A DNA stretch of 40,633 nt from an uncultured Lachnospiraceae bacterium (GCA_902775485.1 CACYMJ010000017.1:1-40633), one strand, 5' to 3'; positions 7,514-15,589 are shown, counted from the stretch's first letter. Notes: generated by a model not told the origin, from the sequence alone. Numbers and translations are program-made.

Positions 7514-9231
7514 CCCTGTTTTATTTCAAACACATTTCGGTTGTAACTTAAAGCCAGGAAGTGTTTTTTTCTTGAAGATATATTATTTGCCATACTTGAG
7601 ATTATATAGCTCCTGAAGGAACTCGGCATCATATCGCTGTCTGTCATATCAAAAATGATGCCATCGTCCTTGATAACAAGGGTAAGTTTATCTCCCATAA
7701 GTATGGAGCATTCGGCGAGAACGTTCTTTTGGGGATTGTTTTCGCGGATCAGCATAAGCGCCTCTTCAACCAGCAGCATTACCTTGTGTATGGTTTTGTC
7801 TGTATAACCGTATTTCTTAAGGTCGTTTTCCACATTATCCATTACAAAGATGATCTCTTCCTGATTTAAACTGAGTTCATAAAAGAGTGAACGTTTGGAG
7901 TTTTCCTTGTCTGCGATAAACAGCGGATAATTCTCTTTTCCGTAATGTATACGGACATAACCTACAGAGATCAGATAGCTGACCGGCTGGGCCAGCATCA
8001 GGCCGATGGCCATACCGTTTATGCCGCCGATCCATGTACCGATCACTGCAAACGGGAGGGATATGACCACGTCTCTTAAGGCGCAGACAAGCACGCCCAA
8101 AGGTATCTTGTCTATGATTATGTAGTAGGAACTGTCCAGATACAGACGGCTTGTGAATACCATGCTCAGGGAAAGTAATCGCAGTTCCATTGAGGCGAGC
8201 TGTATTGACTGAGGGTCTGTTACCCCGATGATCCTGACCATAAAGGGTGCGAATATCAGGATCAGACCTGTTACCAGTGCGCTCTCGATACGAGAGGTTT
8301 TTTTGGCGTAATGCCATATTTCATGGACACCGCCATAGGTTCCCTCGCCAAGATAAAGGCTTATGAGCGGGGTTATGGCTTCCCCGATACCGTCAAACAG
8401 GATCTGCAGCTCCCTTACAAGAATGACTATTGAAGCCGCAAATATCATGTTCGGGCCGAAGTAATGCAGTACCAGGCGGTTACAGCCAAAAGTAAAGACA
8501 GCGATAAACAGATAGGCGCTGGCATCAACGATGCTGTATTTGACTATGCTTTTGACTGTTTCAATGGAATAATGCAGATTCAGGCGGAGTGAATTACTCT
8601 TTTTAGCAAAGTGGATAGACTGTATTCCAAAGGCCAGGATAATACTCAGAAAAGAAGCCAGCCCCAGTCCTTCAATACCTATAAGGCGGCACAGAAATAC
8701 AGATAAAACGATATTGAAGATTCCTGAGATCAGATTGTTCAGAGTGCTGATAACTTCATCTCCGTCGGCAAACACCATACCTGAAATCAGGGAATCAACC
8801 GGGCTTAGCATTATTACGTATTTCATCCACTTAAGATACCCCTTGGCCAGTTCATATATTTTCGGGGTAGCGTTATAAAACCGAAGATAAGCATCTCCGA
8901 AAAGCAGGATCATCAGTAACAGAACAACACCGATGACTATCGTGATCAGAAGACCTGTACCGAAAGTCTTATCAGCGTCTTCCTTCTGAAAAGCCCCCAT
9001 CTGATGAGAATACAAGATAGGGGCGCCTAAAGAGAACAGTAATGCAAAGAAACTGGCCAGGGAATAGATGGGCATTACAAGATTAACTCCGGCAACGCCG
9101 CTCTCTCCGAGTACCAGTCCGGCAATGAATGTATCGGCCATAAGTACTGCAGTTACGAACAAAGCGGTCAATGTTCCACCGGCAAGCATTGAGTAGTATT
9201 TTGAAGAAATAAAGGTTGATCTGTGCATCAT
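7510..9231 (-). CDS. MATE transporter fused to a degenerate RsbW-like ATPase domain
   Basis: The product has 573 residues: about 440 of MATE-type membrane fold followed by a cytoplasmic domain (about 450-573) with the layout of an RsbW-like GHKL ATPase. The nucleotide-binding Asp segment VIKDDGIIFDMTD is clear. The N box reads LLVEEALMLIREN: both Glu (E489, E490) are kept, but L494 stands where the 1122-2909 protein has the Mg-coordinating Asn (N504). The C-terminal glycine-rich lid is also poor. The domain may bind nucleotide weakly or serve only as a sensor. Start ATG 9231 overlaps the methyltransferase stop by 4 bases; an in-frame ATG follows immediately at 9228. Membership of the MATE family is firm, the ATPase call rests on motif spacing and on comparison with the sister fusion. 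Confidence 0.8.
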   Translation of the reverse strand: MMHRSTFISSKYYSMLAGGTLTALFVTAVLMADTFIAGLVLGESGVAGVNLVMPIYSLASFFALLFSLGAPILYSHQMGAFQKEDADKTFGTGLLITIVIGVVLLLMILLFGDAYLRFYNATPKIYELAKGYLKWMKYVIMLSPVDSLISGMVFADGDEVISTLNNLISGIFNIVLSVFLCRLIGIEGLGLASFLSIILAFGIQSIHFAKKSNSLRLNLHYSIETVKSIVKYSIVDASAYLFIAVFTFGCNRLVLHYFGPNMIFAASIVILVRELQILFDGIGEAITPLISLYLGEGTYGGVHEIWHYAKKTSRIESALVTGLILIFAPFMVRIIGVTDPQSIQLASMELRLLSLSMVFTSRLYLDSSYYIIIDKIPLGVLVCALRDVVISLPFAVIGTWIGGINGMAIGLMLAQPVSYLISVGYVRIHYGKENYPLFIADKENSKRSLFYELSLNQEEIIFVMDNVENDLKKYGYTDKTIHKVMLLVEEALMLIRENNPQKNVLAECSILMGDKLTLVIKDDGIIFDMTDSDMMPSSFRSYIISSMANNISSRKKHFLALSYNRNVFEIKQG

Positions 9232-9932
9232 TTTTCAATATCTTCTTTTACAACAATTGTCAGCATATAACTGCCATCCCCGGGAAGCTCATCGATGCCT
9301 CTGTAGCACATCTCCTGCGGCATACCGCAATCCGATACTGCATAAACCGAAATGCCGGTTTTTTTCCGAAGGATATCTTTGATGCGGCTGATATCCCTTC
9401 CGCATTTCATGATCACCTTTGTTCCTTCGCGATCCAGGATATCTTCGATATGATCGATATCGGGAATGACATGAAGCGGTACATCCTTATCACATAAGGT
9501 TATCCCAAGGCTGTTAGCAACGGCCGTGACAGATGAGATACCGCTTACGGCCTGTGTTTGGATCCCGTCTTCTTCGGCAAGGGCTGCAATATAGGAATAT
9601 GTTGAGTATATCGAAGGATCTCCGATCGTAAGAAAAGTGACCGTTTTTCCTTCCAGGACGAGCTCCTTAACGGTTTTGTATATTTCTTTATGATTATTAT
9701 CGCGCTTTTTTTCATCCTTTACCATTTCGAACTCAAGTGAGAGTGTTTCAATCTCCTCAATTTCGGGAATGACCTGTTTTGCGATCTGATATGCTCTGCA
9801 TTTGGACAGATCTTTTTTCGGACAGATAAGGATATCCGAGCTTTTAATAAGCCTTACGGCTTTGAGTGTTATATCTTCAGGGTCACCGATACCCACACCT
9901 ATTCCGAGTATTTTACCGGTTTTTGATTCCAT
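9228..9932 (-). CDS. cbiL: Precorrin-2/cobalt-factor II C20-methyltransferase-like (CbiL/CobI)
   Basis: The protein belongs to the SAM-dependent tetrapyrrole methylases. It shows the N-terminal GVGIGDPEDITLKAVRLI, the FLTIGDPSIYSTYSYI segment near residues 100-115 that binds SAM, and AVSGISSVTAVANSLGI near 130-150, all typical of CobI/CbiL; length (about 234) also fits. In the cobalamin pathway this enzyme methylates C20 of precorrin-2 or its cobalt form. ATG 9932 is preferred over ATG 9947 because GAGGA lies about 8 bases before it. It is the first gene of a run with two MATE genes, overlapping the next by 4 bases. No other cobalamin gene is in the window. It could supply a corrin pathway encoded elsewhere or modify another tetrapyrrole. 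Confidence 0.8.
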   Translation of the reverse strand: MESKTGKILGIGVGIGDPEDITLKAVRLIKSSDILICPKKDLSKCRAYQIAKQVIPEIEEIETLSLEFEMVKDEKKRDNNHKEIYKTVKELVLEGKTVTFLTIGDPSIYSTYSYIAALAEEDGIQTQAVSGISSVTAVANSLGITLCDKDVPLHVIPDIDHIEDILDREGTKVIMKCGRDISRIKDILRKKTGISVYAVSDCGMPQEMCYRGIDELPGDGSYMLTIVVKEDIEK

Positions 9933-9976
9933 TTTGGTATTCCTCATAACTGTTTTTGTCTTAATTAAACGCCCAT

Positions 9977-9985
9977 ATTATACCA
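9977..9985 (-). promoter_or_regulatory. Extended -10 promoter for the cbiL-MATE operon
   Basis: On the minus strand the sequence reads TGGTATAAT, a perfect -10 hexamer with the TGn extension, about 30-45 bases upstream of the cbiL start. No good -35 hexamer is present 17 bases upstream (AAATTT), as expected for an extended -10 promoter. It is the only strong promoter seen for the minus-strand block. Confidence 0.6.
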
Positions 9986-10089
9986 CACAAGAGGTTTCAA
10001 AATTTTCTTTGAAAAATGCTATATATGATTTAGTATTATTAAAGAAGACATCTTATGGCGTTAAACGAAGAAAGGATCGGAAATAAGGT

Positions 10090-10698
10090 ATGTCTGTTGA
10101 AATCATCGGTTATATAGGATCCGCACTGGTTCTGGTATCAATGTTGATGACGTCCGTTGTACGTCTTAGGATCATTAATCTTATCGGAAGTGTCATATTT
10201 GCCGGATATGCCCTGTTGATACAGTCTTATCCTACGGCGCTTATGAATATCTGTCTGGCAGGGATCAATGTGTATTACCTGATACGCATCTTTAAACAAC
10301 CCAAAATATACGATCCGGTAAAAACGGATCCCGATGATGCCTTTTTTTCCCATATGCTTGACCGGATGATGGATGATATCCATGTGTGGTTTCCGGAGTT
10401 TCCGGCAAAGGAGATAAACGCGGACGTGGCATATATCGTATGCTGCGAAACACAGCCGGCATGTTTGTTCCTTGGAAAAGACAATGCAGGCAGTCTGGAA
10501 GTGCTTCTTGATTATGCAACTCCCGCTTACAGGGATACTTCCGTGGGCAGATTTCTGTACAGGTACCTGGCTTCGGAGGGATTTACATCTCTTATATTTA
10601 AGCAGAAGTCCGATGGACATGTTCCATATATGAAGAAGATGGGATATAAGGATGCGGACGACGGGTCATATATACTGGATCTTCAAAATTTTAAGTGA
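10090..10698 (+). CDS. YgjV-like membrane protein with a C-terminal acyltransferase-like domain
   Basis: The product has 202 residues. Residues 1-75 contain three hydrophobic segments (IGYIGSALVLVSMLMTS; INLIGSVIFAGYALLI; ALMNICLAGINVYYLIRIF) of the YgjV/PQ-loop-like type. Residues 100-202 are soluble and end in VPYMKKMGYKDADDGSYILDL, which resembles the last strands of a GNAT acetyltransferase. It begins at ATG 10090 with a TAAGG just before it and a better AAAGGA about 13 bases upstream. The gene stands alone, divergent from cbiL and followed by a terminator. Molecular role unknown; the two-part architecture is seen, the GNAT-like relationship is inferred from a short motif. Confidence 0.65.
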   Translation: MSVEIIGYIGSALVLVSMLMTSVVRLRIINLIGSVIFAGYALLIQSYPTALMNICLAGINVYYLIRIFKQPKIYDPVKTDPDDAFFSHMLDRMMDDIHVWFPEFPAKEINADVAYIVCCETQPACLFLGKDNAGSLEVLLDYATPAYRDTSVGRFLYRYLASEGFTSLIFKQKSDGHVPYMKKMGYKDADDGSYILDLQNFK

Positions 10699-10726
10699 CC
10701 AGAGAGGCCGATTTACATGCATCAGA

Positions 10727-10757
10727 CCATCCGGAGAGCATTCCGGATGGTTTTTCG
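10727..10757 (+). terminator. Intrinsic terminator after the YgjV-like gene
   Basis: CCATCCGGA and TCCGGATGG pair perfectly over 9 bases around a 6-base loop and are followed by TTTTTCGTTTT. It separates the single YgjV-like gene from the exonuclease promoter a few bases later. Confidence 0.85.
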
Positions 10758-10762
10758 TTTTA

Positions 10763-10791
10763 TTGTAAAAAAGAGCTTCATTTAGTATAAT
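10763..10791 (+). promoter_or_regulatory. Sigma-A-type promoter for the exonuclease/trmB cluster
   Basis: TTGTAA (10763-10768) and a perfect TATAAT (10786-10791) are separated by 17 bases. The exonuclease ATG lies about 30 bases downstream with GGAG at 10811-10814. It probably drives the tightly packed exonuclease, trmB, FkbH, ACP and phosphofructokinase genes. Confidence 0.7.
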
Positions 10792-10819
10792 TATATGGAT
10801 TGTGTAATATGGAGTGAGT

Positions 10820-11773
10820 ATGCATTACATTGTATTCGACCTTGAGTGGAATCAGGCAGACGGAAGACTCGGACACGAGGGAGGACTTCCGTTTGAAATA
10901 GTTGAGATAGGTGCCGTTAAACTGAACCGCAGGATGCAGATAGTCGACAGGTTTGAAGAGGTTATCAAGCCGAAGATATATCCGCACATGCATTTCATGA
11001 CCACACGTATAATACAGCTTGATAAGGAAGACCTTGCCAACGGTAAGGACTTTCCCGATGTCATGGAGCGGTTTCTCAAGTGGTGCGGCAGAAGCTATAA
11101 GTTCTGTATATGGGGAACTCTTGATATCACGGAACTCCAGCGGAATATGTGCTATTACGGAATGGAAGAGCTTACAAACAAGCCTCTTCCGTATTTGGAT
11201 GTTCAGAAACTCTACAGCCTGGCATATGAAGACGGAAAAACAAGAAGAGCACTGGAATATGCGGTCGACGAGCTTGGCATAGTAAAGGACGAGCCTTTTC
11301 ACAGAGCCAACAATGATGCCTATTACACAGCGAAGGTTCTGGAGCAGATACACAAAAACCACATGGATGTGGAAAGCTACGTTTCCTATGATCTGTTCAT
11401 GCTCCCGCAGGATAAACGGGATGAGGTCAAGGTAAAGTTTAAAACATATTCCAAATACATCTCAAGAGAATTTACGGACAAGGTCAAGGCCATGGAAGAT
11501 AAAATGGTCTCTTCCACAAAATGCTGTGTATGCGGCAGACAGACAAAAAAAGTGATCAAGTGGTTTTCGGTAAACGGCAGACACTATTATTACGTCGGCA
11601 GCTGCAAAAAGCATGGCTATGTAAAGGCCAAGGTCAGAATGAAAAAAGCGGATGACGGCAATATTTTTGTCGTAAAGACGATGAAGATAATAGATGAAGA
11701 CGCAGTAACGGCGATCCGGGAGAAGCAGGAAAAACTACGTGCGGCAAGAGCCGAGAGAAGGCATAAAGAGTAA
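10820..11773 (+). CDS. DEDDh 3'-5' exonuclease with a zinc-ribbon and basic tail
   Basis: The protein has 317 residues. The first 180 form a DEDDh exonuclease (DnaQ/ExoX/KapD-like): Exo I FDLEWN near residues 6-11, an Exo II region with WGTLDITEL, and the Exo III HRANNDAYYTA segment carrying the catalytic His and Asp near 155-160. About residues 225-270 hold CCVCGRQ followed by SCKKHGY, a possible zinc-binding Cys/His cluster, and the tail is rich in Lys/Arg, suggesting nucleic acid binding. ATG 10820 is chosen because GGAG lies five bases upstream; an in-frame GTG at 10814 overlaps that site. It is first in an operon with trmB, only 6 bases away, so RNA is a likely substrate. Substrate is inferred. 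Confidence 0.8.
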   Translation: MHYIVFDLEWNQADGRLGHEGGLPFEIVEIGAVKLNRRMQIVDRFEEVIKPKIYPHMHFMTTRIIQLDKEDLANGKDFPDVMERFLKWCGRSYKFCIWGTLDITELQRNMCYYGMEELTNKPLPYLDVQKLYSLAYEDGKTRRALEYAVDELGIVKDEPFHRANNDAYYTAKVLEQIHKNHMDVESYVSYDLFMLPQDKRDEVKVKFKTYSKYISREFTDKVKAMEDKMVSSTKCCVCGRQTKKVIKWFSVNGRHYYYVGSCKKHGYVKAKVRMKKADDGNIFVVKTMKIIDEDAVTAIREKQEKLRAARAERRHKE

Positions 11774-11779
11774 AGATAC

Positions 11780-12421
11780 ATGAGACTGAAAAACGTACCG
11801 GGTTCAAGAGAAGCCGTTGCCAATTGCGCGTTCGCGATCGATGAGCCGGGCGAATTCAAAGGGCGCTGGGCGCGGGAAGTATTTGACAACGACCTGCCGA
11901 TATATATCGAAGTCGGAATGGGAAAGGGAAAGTTCATTACCGAGCTTGCCCGCCGAAATCCGCAGATCAATTACGTCGGCATAGAAAAATACTCAAGTGT
12001 ACTTATCAGAGCCATTGAAAAAACGCAAAACGATCCTCTTCCCAATCTCAGATTTATCAGGATGGACGCGGAGGATATCGAGGATATATTCGCAAAGGGC
12101 GAGGTTGCCGGGATATACCTGAACTTTTCGGATCCGTGGCCGAAAGACCGGCACGCCAAGAGACGGCTTCCTTCCCGAAGATTTTTGGAAAGATTTGCCA
12201 ATATACTGACAGATGAGGGATCGATCGAATTCAAGACCGATAACCGGGAACTGTTTGAGTTCGCTCTTGAGGAGGCACCGGCAGCGGGCTGGAAGATAGT
12301 ATGTTCAACATTTGACCTTCATAACGATCCGTCAATGAATGAAGGAAACATAATGACGGAATATGAAGAGAAGTTTTCGGGACAGGGACATCCGATCTGT
12401 AAATACGTGATAACGAGATAA
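11780..12421 (+). CDS. trmB: tRNA (guanine-N7-)-methyltransferase
   Basis: The 213-residue protein is a class I SAM methyltransferase of the TrmB family, which makes m7G46 in the variable loop of tRNAs. Motif I is IEVGMGKGKFITELA near residues 40-54, the acidic motif II is VGIEKYSSVLIRA, and the family signature FSDPWPKDRHAKRRL near 115-129 carries the catalytic and tRNA-binding residues. Length is normal. It begins 6 bases after the exonuclease stop and ends 21 before the FkbH gene. Identification is firm. Confidence 0.95.
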   Translation: MRLKNVPGSREAVANCAFAIDEPGEFKGRWAREVFDNDLPIYIEVGMGKGKFITELARRNPQINYVGIEKYSSVLIRAIEKTQNDPLPNLRFIRMDAEDIEDIFAKGEVAGIYLNFSDPWPKDRHAKRRLPSRRFLERFANILTDEGSIEFKTDNRELFEFALEEAPAAGWKIVCSTFDLHNDPSMNEGNIMTEYEEKFSGQGHPICKYVITR

Positions 12422-12442
12422 CGAACGGGGAAAGTAAAAAGC

Positions 12443-14233
12443 ATGAAAGAACTTGAATATCCTTTTGATGCCAGATATCTGATCAAGAAGAAAAAAACCT
12501 TGAAAAGGCAGTTTCTGGAGGCGGATACCAAATATATAGATAAGAAAATAGCGGTATTGGGCGGATCGACGACTCACGATATCGTTGCAATACTCGAACT
12601 GTTCCTGCTGAACTTCGGCATAAGGGGCTCGTTTTATGAGAGTGAATATAATCAGTATTTTGAGGATGTCATGTTTGACAATCCGGAACTGAAGGATTTT
12701 GATCCGGACCTGATCTATATATTCACGACAAACAAAAACATTACGGCCTATCCTTCCGTCGGTATGACAAAAGATGAGGTCGGAGCCATGCTAGATGCCG
12801 AGATGAACAGATTTAAGGCATTGTGGGAAAAGATTGAAAATACGTATCATTGCCCGGTCATACAGAACAATTTTGATTTTCCCCCTTACAGGCTGCTTGG
12901 CAATTCGGACTGTTACAATATCGCAGGTCATGTAAGATACATCAATTCGCTGAATGAACGTTTTGCGGATCATGCATGCACTCACAAGGATTTCTTTATC
13001 GAAGACATACAATATCTGTCAGCGTCATACGGACTTGATGCATGGGCGGATCCGCTGTACTGGCATATGTATAAATACGCCCTGTCAATGGAAGCGATCC
13101 CGACGCTTTCATACAGCGTTGCATGTATTATCAAGTCATTATACGGCAAGAACAAGAAGGTTCTTACGCTTGATCTTGATAACACTCTCTGGGGAGGGAT
13201 CGTCGGTGATGACGGACCCGAGAATCTCGCCATTGGACAGGAGACGAGCATGGGTCAGGCATACAGCGAATTCCAGGGCTATATCAAAAGCCATAAGGAT
13301 ATAGGCGTTATACTGACCGTTGATTCCAAGAACGATCACGAGAATGCTGTCGCAGGACTTAATCATCCCGATGCCACGCTTACGGCGGATGATTTTGTCG
13401 TGATCAAGGCCAACTGGGACCCGAAGAGCAAGAATCTTGCCGACACGGCAGCCGAGCTTAATCTGCTGCCCGAAAGCTTTGTGTTCGTAGACGACAATCC
13501 TGCGGAGCGCGAGATCATAAGGGCACAGATACCGGGGGCGGCCGTTCCGGAGATAGACAATGTGGAAAACTATATCCGAGCGATAGATCATGCCGGCTAT
13601 TTTGAGGTAACCAAGCTGTCCGCCGATGACGCAAAACGAAACGAGATGTATAAGGCCAACGCGCAAAGGGCGGCGCTTCAGGCGACATTTGATGATTACG
13701 GACAGTACCTGGATTCCCTGGAGATGACGGGAGTGATCCGGTCTTTTGAACCCGTATTTCTTGACAGGATCGCGCAGCTGACAAACAAGAGCAATCAGTT
13801 CAACCTGACAACAAAGCGTTATTCGCGCGCGGATATCGAGGAAGTTGCCGATTCGAAGGAGTATATCGATCTGTACGGAAAACTCATCGACAAGTTCGGA
13901 GACAATGGTGTAGTATCTGTTGTGATAGGACATAAAAACGGTGAAGTTCTTGATATGGACCTGTGGATCATGAGCTGCCGTGTCCTTAAAAGAGACATGG
14001 AATTTGCGATGATGGATTCTCTTGTATGCCGTGCAAAGGAAGAAGGATTGAAAAAGATCATAGGATATTATTATCCTACGGCAAAGAACAATATGGTCCG
14101 CGAATTCTATGATCTGATGGGATTTAAGAAGATTTCGGAAGATGAACAGGGCAATACGGTCTGGGAATTTGATTTGACGGGAACATATGAAAATAAAAAT
14201 TCACACATCAAAGTGGATCAGACAGGAGGGTGA
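12443..14233 (+). CDS. FkbH-like HAD-IIIC phosphatase / glyceryl-ACP synthase
   Basis: The product has 596 residues. The N-terminal 230 resemble the SGNH-like region of FkbH proteins (AVLGGSTTHDI near 38-48). The HAD core begins with TLDLDNTLWGG (nucleophile D244, general acid D246), continues with TVDSKND and IKANWDPKSKN, and closes with the acidic VFVDDNPAERE. A C-terminal GNAT-like part ends in NMVREFYDLMGF. FkbH enzymes take 1,3-bisphosphoglycerate, release phosphate and load a glyceryl group on the thiol of an acyl carrier protein. The next gene, 3 bases downstream, is exactly such a carrier protein. RBS GGGGAAAG precedes ATG 12443. No polyketide synthase or membrane acyltransferase is nearby, so the acceptor of the glyceryl group is unknown. 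Confidence 0.85.
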   Translation: MKELEYPFDARYLIKKKKTLKRQFLEADTKYIDKKIAVLGGSTTHDIVAILELFLLNFGIRGSFYESEYNQYFEDVMFDNPELKDFDPDLIYIFTTNKNITAYPSVGMTKDEVGAMLDAEMNRFKALWEKIENTYHCPVIQNNFDFPPYRLLGNSDCYNIAGHVRYINSLNERFADHACTHKDFFIEDIQYLSASYGLDAWADPLYWHMYKYALSMEAIPTLSYSVACIIKSLYGKNKKVLTLDLDNTLWGGIVGDDGPENLAIGQETSMGQAYSEFQGYIKSHKDIGVILTVDSKNDHENAVAGLNHPDATLTADDFVVIKANWDPKSKNLADTAAELNLLPESFVFVDDNPAEREIIRAQIPGAAVPEIDNVENYIRAIDHAGYFEVTKLSADDAKRNEMYKANAQRAALQATFDDYGQYLDSLEMTGVIRSFEPVFLDRIAQLTNKSNQFNLTTKRYSRADIEEVADSKEYIDLYGKLIDKFGDNGVVSVVIGHKNGEVLDMDLWIMSCRVLKRDMEFAMMDSLVCRAKEEGLKKIIGYYYPTAKNNMVREFYDLMGFKKISEDEQGNTVWEFDLTGTYENKNSHIKVDQTGG

Positions 14234-14236
14234 ATA

Positions 14237-14479
14237 ATGTCACGAGAGGAAGTTTATAAGCGATTAAATGCCGTTTTTGCGGACGTCTTTGATGACGAAG
14301 AACTCACGGTAAGTGATGAAACAACGGCAGCTGATGTGGAGGGATGGGATTCACTTGTGCATATAACACTCATCGATGCGGTCGAAGAAGAATTCGACAT
14401 CAGTTTTGACATGAAGACCATCGTGAAGTTAAAGAATGTCGGAGAGATGGTTGATGTGATACTCGAAGAGACTAAATGA
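14237..14479 (+). CDS. Acyl carrier protein paired with FkbH
   Basis: This 80-residue acidic protein is a phosphopantetheine carrier. The attachment site is the Ser of GWDSLVHI near residues 36-43, followed by the typical helix III (DMKTIVKLKNVGEMVDVI). Start ATG has GGAGGG upstream, inside the end of the FkbH gene. It is not placed next to fatty acid synthesis genes, so it is more likely the dedicated glyceryl carrier of FkbH than the housekeeping AcpP. A 36-base gap leads to phosphofructokinase. Confidence 0.92.
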   Translation: MSREEVYKRLNAVFADVFDDEELTVSDETTAADVEGWDSLVHITLIDAVEEEFDISFDMKTIVKLKNVGEMVDVILEETK

Positions 14480-14515
14480 TCAGTAAGTATATTTTTTAAC
14501 AGAAAGGATCGGACT

Positions 14516-15589
14516 ATGAAGAGAATCGGAATGCTTACAAGCGGTGGCGACTGTCAGGCACTTAATGCCGCAATGAGAGGTGTCGTAAAATCCCTGCTCA
14601 ACAGTAATGAGGATGTTGAGATCTACGGATTTTTGAACGGTTACAGAGGATTGATCTACGGCGATTTCAAGATGCTTACCGGAAGGGATTTTGCCGGCAT
14701 ACTTACCGTCGGAGGAACAATACTCGGAAGCAGCAGGACACCGTTCAAGACGATCAAGGATCCGGATGAGAACGGCCTTGATAAGGTAGAGGCCATGAAA
14801 CAGAATTACTACAAGCTTCGCCTTGACTGTCTTGTTATACTCGGTGGAAACGGAACCCATAAGACAGCGAACCTTTTAAGAGAAGAAGGACTGAACGTTA
14901 TCACTCTTCCGAAGACGATAGACAACGATCTGTACGGAACGGATATGACGTTTGGATTTCAGTCTGCGGTTGATATCGCAACTGACTGCATAGACTGCAT
15001 ACATACAACGGCCGCATCACACAGCCGTGTATTCATCGTGGAAGTTATGGGACACAAAGTAGGTTATCTTACTCTTAACGCCGGAATGGCCGGAGGAGCG
15101 GATATCATTCTTATTCCCGAGATCCCTTACGATATCGATAAGGTTGTGGAAGCCATCAGACAGCGTGAGGCAAGAGGCAGCAGATTTACCATCATCGCCG
15201 TTGCGGAAGGCGCTATCAGCAAGGAGGATGCAAAACTTTCCAAAAAAGAGTACGCCAAGAAACTTGAGAAGATGCCTCATCCTTCGGTTTCCTATGAGAT
15301 CGCGGCTGCGATACAGGAGAGGACCGGACAGGAAGTGCGCGTAACAGTTCCCGGTCATACACAAAGAGGCGGAAGCCCCTGTCCTTACGACAGAGTATTT
15401 GCAAGCCGTCTGGGTGCCGAGGCAGGAAAGCTTATCCTTGAAGGCGAATACGGATTCATGGTCGGATATCGTAACAGGGAGATCGTCAAGGTTCCGCTTG
15501 AGGATGTTGCGGGCAAGCTGAAGATGCTCGATCCCAAATCAACGATCATCCAGGAAGCCAAGATGCTCGGTATTAGTTTTGGTGATTGA
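14516..15589 (+). CDS. pfkA: 6-phosphofructokinase
   Basis: The enzyme has 357 residues and phosphorylates fructose 6-phosphate to the 1,6-bisphosphate. The opening GMLTSGGDCQALNAAMRG and the substrate segment PKTIDND (catalytic D136) are clear, as is VTVPGHTQRGGSPCPYDRV. Donor-site residues are mixed: the usual ATP-enzyme GGDGS is GGNGT (N112, G113), while K133 in PKTIDND replaces the Gly of classical ATP enzymes and is the residue found in pyrophosphate-dependent ones. From published mutational logic, Gly at the first site favours ATP and Lys at the second favours PPi, so the donor cannot be assigned by eye. AGAAAGGA precedes the start. It follows the FkbH/ACP pair, whose substrate comes from glycolysis. 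Confidence 0.93.
   Translation: MKRIGMLTSGGDCQALNAAMRGVVKSLLNSNEDVEIYGFLNGYRGLIYGDFKMLTGRDFAGILTVGGTILGSSRTPFKTIKDPDENGLDKVEAMKQNYYKLRLDCLVILGGNGTHKTANLLREEGLNVITLPKTIDNDLYGTDMTFGFQSAVDIATDCIDCIHTTAASHSRVFIVEVMGHKVGYLTLNAGMAGGADIILIPEIPYDIDKVVEAIRQREARGSRFTIIAVAEGAISKEDAKLSKKEYAKKLEKMPHPSVSYEIAAAIQERTGQEVRVTVPGHTQRGGSPCPYDRVFASRLGAEAGKLILEGEYGFMVGYRNREIVKVPLEDVAGKLKMLDPKSTIIQEAKMLGISFGD

Noticed and set aside
9950-10089. Cobalamin riboswitch before the cbiL-like gene
   Set aside because: The untranslated leader after the -10 site is under 50 bases, too short, and no B12-box-like sequence was found.
13139-13933. Long minus-strand frame of 264 residues inside the FkbH gene
   Set aside because: It is antisense to strong HAD motifs, has no ribosome binding site and no recognisable domain.
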